Assembly: GCA_946478635.1 (NCBI GenBank)
Contig: CAMLCX010000174.1
Location: 1-8,904 of the forward strand
From: an uncultured Pseudomonadota bacterium
Lineage (GTDB): Bacteria > Desulfobacterota_B > Binatia > UBA9968
Length of the DNA: 8,904 bases
Direction of reading: 5' to 3'
Positions 5,822 through 8,904 of the stretch are shown one piece after another; the stretch's first letter is position 1, and each line of letters starts with the position of its first letter. The notes beneath the pieces are model-generated. The model did not search any database. It was not told the origin of the DNA and saw nothing but the letters and a program-made list of their open reading frames with translations. A program made the translations under genes and the position numbers.

Positions 5822-6820
5822 CTAGTCAATCTTATATCCGAGTTCTTTGGCCACTTCCCGCGCAATTCGCACGTCGGCAATCTCCTCCAGGGGAATTTTC
5901 TTGCCGGTAAATTGACCGAGGAGCTGCAATGACTTGACGATCTGTTCCATGCCCTCACGGCTCGGCACGCCGTTGCCGGCCGCGCTGCGGGTATTGTCGG
6001 CGAACATCTCTCCGGCAACCTCGCGATCGACCCGGACCGTACGCATGATCAGATCGATGGCTCTTTCCTTGGATTGAAGCAGCGTTCTTTTGGCGATTTG
6101 CAGGGAGCGAATCACGCGCCGAAGCTCGCTCGAGCGGTTCTGGATCGCTGCATTGGACGCTGTCAGGCCGCCCAGCGGCATCTGCACGTAACTGGCAATA
6201 TCCAAAAGCTCGCGGAAGCCCTTCTTTTTGGCGTGATAATTCAGCGGCGAATTCAGCTGCGCAGCTTCGATCGTGCCGTTTTCCAATCCGCTCATCAGTT
6301 GCGGCGCGCCCAGGGCGATAATGGTGAAATCCTTGTAGTTTTCACCGACGGCCTCCAAAGCGATGCGCAGTGCCACGTCCGACGTACCACCCAGGCCGGT
6401 CAGGCCAATGCGCTTGCCGCGCAACTCCTTAAGCGATTTGAACTCGGGTCGGGAAAGCACGGTGTAAATCAATTTTTCAGAGGCAAACCACACAGCTTTC
6501 GAAGGCAGGCCGCGGAGTGTCGCTGCCACCGAGTTGGGACCGACTCCGGCGACGTAGTGGATATCGCCGCTGGCCAGCGCCGAATTGGCCGCCTGCGAAC
6601 GCATCTGAATGCTTTCCACGTCGAGGCCGTTTTGCTCGAAGATCTTCCATTGCTGGGCGGCGAACAAAGCCAGACAGCAGATCGAAATATTCGGATAGGA
6701 AATGCGGATCTTGCTCCTGGCTTCTTGGGCGAATGCGGGCGCGTCCATTGCCGCGGAGAAACAGAAGATGCCGACAATCGACGCCGCGAGAACCGTGCTC
6801 CATCGATTTTGTTTTTTCAT
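5822..6820 (-). CDS. ABC transporter periplasmic substrate-binding protein, NMT1/THI5-like (copy B)
   Basis: A 332-residue exported binding protein, paralogous to copy A. The ATG at 6820 is preferred over a frame open to 7012, because the extension runs through a REP-like repeat, whereas AGGAG (6828-6832) lies seven bases before 6820. The signal peptide (KKQNRWSTVLAASIVGIF...) ends at a good cleavage site, APAFA-QE (27-33). The mature part repeats the landmarks of copy A: IRISYP (38-43), RSQAANSALASGDIHY (74-89), KRIGLTGLGGTSDVAL (136-151) and AKKKGFREL (197-205). From residue 37 to the end it aligns with copy A residues 31-326 without gaps; I counted about 170 of 296 identical. Cleft positions differ: ALLSPPYDFY in A is AQLNSPLNYH in B, so the ligands may differ. 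The ligand is unknown and no cognate permease or ATPase is visible. A TATAAT box sits just upstream. Confidence 0.9.
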   Translation of the reverse strand: MKKQNRWSTVLAASIVGIFCFSAAMDAPAFAQEARSKIRISYPNISICCLALFAAQQWKIFEQNGLDVESIQMRSQAANSALASGDIHYVAGVGPNSVAATLRGLPSKAVWFASEKLIYTVLSRPEFKSLKELRGKRIGLTGLGGTSDVALRIALEAVGENYKDFTIIALGAPQLMSGLENGTIEAAQLNSPLNYHAKKKGFRELLDIASYVQMPLGGLTASNAAIQNRSSELRRVIRSLQIAKRTLLQSKERAIDLIMRTVRVDREVAGEMFADNTRSAAGNGVPSREGMEQIVKSLQLLGQFTGKKIPLEEIADVRIAREVAKELGYKID

Positions 6821-6844
6821 TTTCCGACTCCTATCCCCATCCAA

Positions 6845-6869
6845 ATTATAGCGGTGAGTAAACCACCGC
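6845..6869 (-). promoter_or_regulatory. Candidate promoter -10 box with adjoining 6-bp inverted repeat, for copy B
   Basis: On the minus strand a perfect TATAAT (plus-strand 6845-6850) lies about 25 bases before the ATG of copy B, which would give a very short leader containing the AGGAG site. Directly upstream of the -10 box is a perfect inverted repeat, GCGGTG-7 bases-CACCGC (6851-6869), in the -10/-35 spacer, a common place for an operator. No good -35 hexamer is visible at 17 bases, which would suit an activator-dependent or regulated promoter. The role is inferred. Confidence 0.45.
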
Positions 6870-6906
6870 GTGAAACTTACGTTGGGGTTGGCGATCATAA
6901 TCGCTA

Positions 6907-6999
6907 CCCTCTCCACCACACTTTTGTGGGGGAGAGGGCGAGGGTGAGGGGGTACCGCACAGACCCTCACCCCATCCCTCTCCCGCAAGCGGGCGAGGG
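6907..6999. repeat. REP-like element of three GC-rich hairpins (CCCTCTCC family)
   Basis: Three stem-loops stand in a row. The first pairs 6907-6920 with 6925-6938 (14 positions, one mismatch, loop CTTT). The second is GGGTGAGGG (6942-6950) with CCCTCACCC (6964-6972). The third pairs 6976-6986 with 6989-6999 (11 positions, one mismatch, loop AA). The two halves are also broadly inverted copies of each other. CCCTCTCCC/CCCTCACCC words are typical of REP-like intergenic repeats in many proteobacteria. It lies between hyuB-like and copy B and could stabilise or end the hyuB-like transcript. Confidence 0.85.
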
Positions 7000-7027
7000 A
7001 GAAGCGATGCACGAGTCGGTCGGTGTT

Positions 7028-8788
7028 TCAATTTAACCGCTGACATGATTGCCGCAATTGCTCCGTTGCTTGAACATCGAGTTCAAACTTCCGCCCGCTC
7101 TGACGGATCACCACCCCGTAGTCGCCTCGCGCCGCTGCCAAAGAAACATAACCGGAGCGCACGTCCGCGAGCACGCGTTCCGTATCGCGTTCCAGCGGCG
7201 GTGAAAAACCGCCGCCGCCGCCGACCTCCACGAGAAAGCCATCGCCGGCTTCAAGTGTCACATGGCCGATGGTTTTCCCCGTCGGCAGCCGCTCTACCGA
7301 CTCATCCTTGCGCACGATGCTGAAGCGATTGGCGAGCGCATCTTTACCGCCGTGCAGCCCCCAGGGGGCGCAGACCGTCCGCTCCATGGCCGATTGCACG
7401 CTGCCCGGCGCGAGCATGCGCACTTCCTGCGCCACGCCCAAACCGCCGCGGAACTTTCCCGCGCCGCCGGAATCCTGGCGCAATTTTCGATAGGAGATCA
7501 ATATCGGACCTTTGCCTTCGCCCGCTTCCACCGGAGTGTTGTGGGTGTCGCCGTCGTTGATGCAAAAAGTCGCGTTCTGCCCGTCGCGATCGTAGAGCGC
7601 GCCCCAGCCGCCGCCGGAAAGTGTGGATGGAAAATGAAACGCGCGCCCGGTCTTGGGATCGAGCCCGAAGGTGCGCGGCGCCGCCAGATCGGCGTGGTGG
7701 CCGGCGAGGACGTTGTCGGGACAAGCGGACGCGAGCGCTTTGAAAATTGTATCGGCCACCGTCATCGGCACAGTCATCCAGGTGCGCACTGGCGCCGGTT
7801 TGGTCGCGCTCACGACCCGGCCCGGCGGCAAAACGACTTTCAACGGCCGGAACGAGCCTTCATTGATTGGCAAAAAAAGCGGCGTCGTCAAGAATTTAAA
7901 CGCGACCTCGGAGGCCGAGCGGCCCGCGGTGGCGCCGGAATTGTACGGTCCCGCGACCTGCGGGCTCACGCCGCTCAAGTCGACGGTCATCTCGCCGCCG
8001 TTCACTTCGACGGTTACTTTGATCGGGATACGCTTGCCCAGGTTGACGCCGTCATCGTCCATGAAGGACTCGGCTTCGTAGATTCCGTCGGGAATCTTTT
8101 CCACCGCGGCCCGGGCCAATTTCTCGCTCTGCGCAAAGATCAGCTGCACGCTCTCCTTGAACGTCTCGACACCGTAGCGCCCCAGCAATTGCAGCAAACG
8201 CCGTTCGCCGGTGCGAATCGCGGCGAGCTGGGCGCGAAAATCGCCCATGGCGAATTCGGGCAAGCGGCAGTTGCTGCGGATAATCGCCGTAAGCTCGGCA
8301 TCCTGCCGGCCGGACTTGAAGATCTTTACGAACGGCAGCTGCAGGCCCTCGGAAAAAATGTCCCGCGTCACCGCGCCGAGCACCCCGCCGACGTCCTGCC
8401 AGTGACCCATGGACGAGGCGAACGCCACCAACTCGCCTTCGTAAAAGATCGGCAGGGTAAAAATCATGTGATTCAAATGGCTGCCCATCACTTGCGGATC
8501 GTTGGTGAGCAGAATATCGCCCGGGAAAATATTCTCCTTGCCCCAGTGCTTGAGCTTGGCTTTGATCGCATCCGACAGCCCGCGAATGAACATCGGCAAC
8601 CCAAGGCCGATCGAAATCGTGTTGCCGTCGGCGTCGAACAGCCCCACGGTGAAATCCTCCGCCTCGTAGATGATCATGTTATAGGCGGTGCGCATGAGAT
8701 TGGTCTTCATCTCATCGGTGATCGCAACCGCGGTGCTGCGGATCACTTCGGCGGTGAAGGCATCGACGCTCGATTTAACCGCTGTCAT
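7028..8788 (-). CDS. Hydantoinase B/oxoprolinase family protein (N-methylhydantoinase B-like subunit)
   Basis: A 586-residue protein of full family length. The ATG at 8788 is supported by a GAGG (8794-8797) five bases upstream. Landmarks in order: EVIRSTAVAITDEM (14-27), YEAEDFTVGLFDADGN (41-56), TNDPQVMGSHLNH (95-107), GHWQDVGG (128-135), the PYNSGATAGRSASE block (281-294), SGGGWGALYDRDG (391-403), DSGGAGKFRGGLG (439-451), GGGGGFSPP (523-531) and RSGYVSLAAARGDYGVV (544-560). HyuB-type subunits work in the cytoplasm with HyuA in ATP-dependent opening of hydantoin, 5-oxoproline or related rings; related acetone carboxylase subunits share the fold. The more usual NDPYxGGTHLPD and HHxDVGG motifs are altered (SHLNH, HWQD), so the substrate may differ. 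HyuA is not in the window and may lie beyond the right edge. A specific substrate cannot be assigned. Confidence 0.92.
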   Translation of the reverse strand: MTAVKSSVDAFTAEVIRSTAVAITDEMKTNLMRTAYNMIIYEAEDFTVGLFDADGNTISIGLGLPMFIRGLSDAIKAKLKHWGKENIFPGDILLTNDPQVMGSHLNHMIFTLPIFYEGELVAFASSMGHWQDVGGVLGAVTRDIFSEGLQLPFVKIFKSGRQDAELTAIIRSNCRLPEFAMGDFRAQLAAIRTGERRLLQLLGRYGVETFKESVQLIFAQSEKLARAAVEKIPDGIYEAESFMDDDGVNLGKRIPIKVTVEVNGGEMTVDLSGVSPQVAGPYNSGATAGRSASEVAFKFLTTPLFLPINEGSFRPLKVVLPPGRVVSATKPAPVRTWMTVPMTVADTIFKALASACPDNVLAGHHADLAAPRTFGLDPKTGRAFHFPSTLSGGGWGALYDRDGQNATFCINDGDTHNTPVEAGEGKGPILISYRKLRQDSGGAGKFRGGLGVAQEVRMLAPGSVQSAMERTVCAPWGLHGGKDALANRFSIVRKDESVERLPTGKTIGHVTLEAGDGFLVEVGGGGGFSPPLERDTERVLADVRSGYVSLAAARGDYGVVIRQSGRKFELDVQATEQLRQSCQRLN

Positions 8789-8833
8789 TACTCCCTCACT
8801 TAGCGTTCCCTAAGCTCAATCCTACGACAAACA

Positions 8834-8902
8834 ATTTTGGATTCTCGGACATAAATCCCGTCTAACCGGATTAACTCCGCCCATGTCTTCTCAATCCAAA
8901 AT
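8834..8902. repeat. ATTTTGGATT/AATCCAAAAT inverted repeat at the window edge
   Basis: ATTTTGGATT (8834-8843) is the exact reverse complement of AATCCAAAAT (8893-8902), separated by 49 bases. The sequence stops just inside what looks like another word repeat (AATCCAAAATCC). A TTTTGGATTT also occurs near 86-95. The rest of 8789-8904, the upstream region of the hyuB-like gene, shows no convincing promoter. Confidence 0.55.
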
Positions 8903-8904
8903 CC

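Noticed and set aside
6821..7012. A 64-residue N-terminal extension of copy B
   Set aside because: The extension is translated REP-like repeat DNA, and the shorter start has a good ribosome binding site and signal peptide.
7262..8803. A 513-codon open frame on the plus strand opposite the hyuB-like gene
   Set aside because: It is antisense to a clearly recognisable full-length HyuB-family protein; its translation is His/Arg-rich without domain signatures, as expected from GC-rich codon-phase shadowing.
1..8904. CRISPR array
   Set aside because: The repeats are short words on 8-9 base pitch or inverted arms, with no 25-40 base direct repeats separated by unique spacers.

Overview
The window looks like accessory or peripheral-metabolism sequence from a GC-rich, uncultured Gram-negative soil or sediment bacterium. 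My best guess is a Binatota, Desulfobacterota-like, Rokubacteria or Tectomicrobia lineage. This rests on gene style (exported NMT1-type binding proteins without transporter partners, a hydantoinase B, an MCT-like MFS carrier, a thiolase-like/DUF35 pair) and on intergenic spaces filled with word-type hairpin repeats. It is an inference and no marker gene is present. I found no rRNA, tRNA, CRISPR array, transposase or phage gene.

Layout. Left half, plus strand: a thiolase-fold protein (148-1341) and its small DUF35 zinc-ribbon/OB-fold partner (1484-1912), which probably work as one complex on an acyl-CoA; a small three-helix membrane protein with a C-terminal zinc ribbon (2083-2499); an exported SlyD-like FKBP prolyl isomerase (2751-3314); and a 12-helix MFS carrier (3415-4680). 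Right half, minus strand, read from the right: a hydantoinase B/oxoprolinase-type subunit (8788-7028), then two tandemly duplicated periplasmic substrate-binding proteins (6820-5822 and 5705-4725) that converge on the MFS gene. No gap between genes exceeds about 260 bases.

Function. The thiolase-like protein appears to lack both the nucleophilic Cys and the His of the GHP motif, so it is unlikely to be an ordinary thiolase. With its DUF35 partner it resembles repurposed thiolase-fold enzymes such as the Ltp2-type aldolases. The right half suggests uptake of a small organic or nitrogenous compound and ring or amide hydrolysis, but the ABC permease and ATPase and the HyuA subunit are not in the window, so the pathway cannot be closed.

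The most unusual structural feature is the intergenic DNA. Six gaps, plus the right-hand edge of the window, carry repeats built from different short words: CACGAAG, GTTCAA, CGCAGAG-like, CCAATACT, a CCCTCTCC REP-like element, and ATCCAAAA. Most are arranged as inverted arms that would fold into hairpins. A well-placed TATAAT box next to a 6-bp palindrome marks a probable promoter in front of the second substrate-binding protein.
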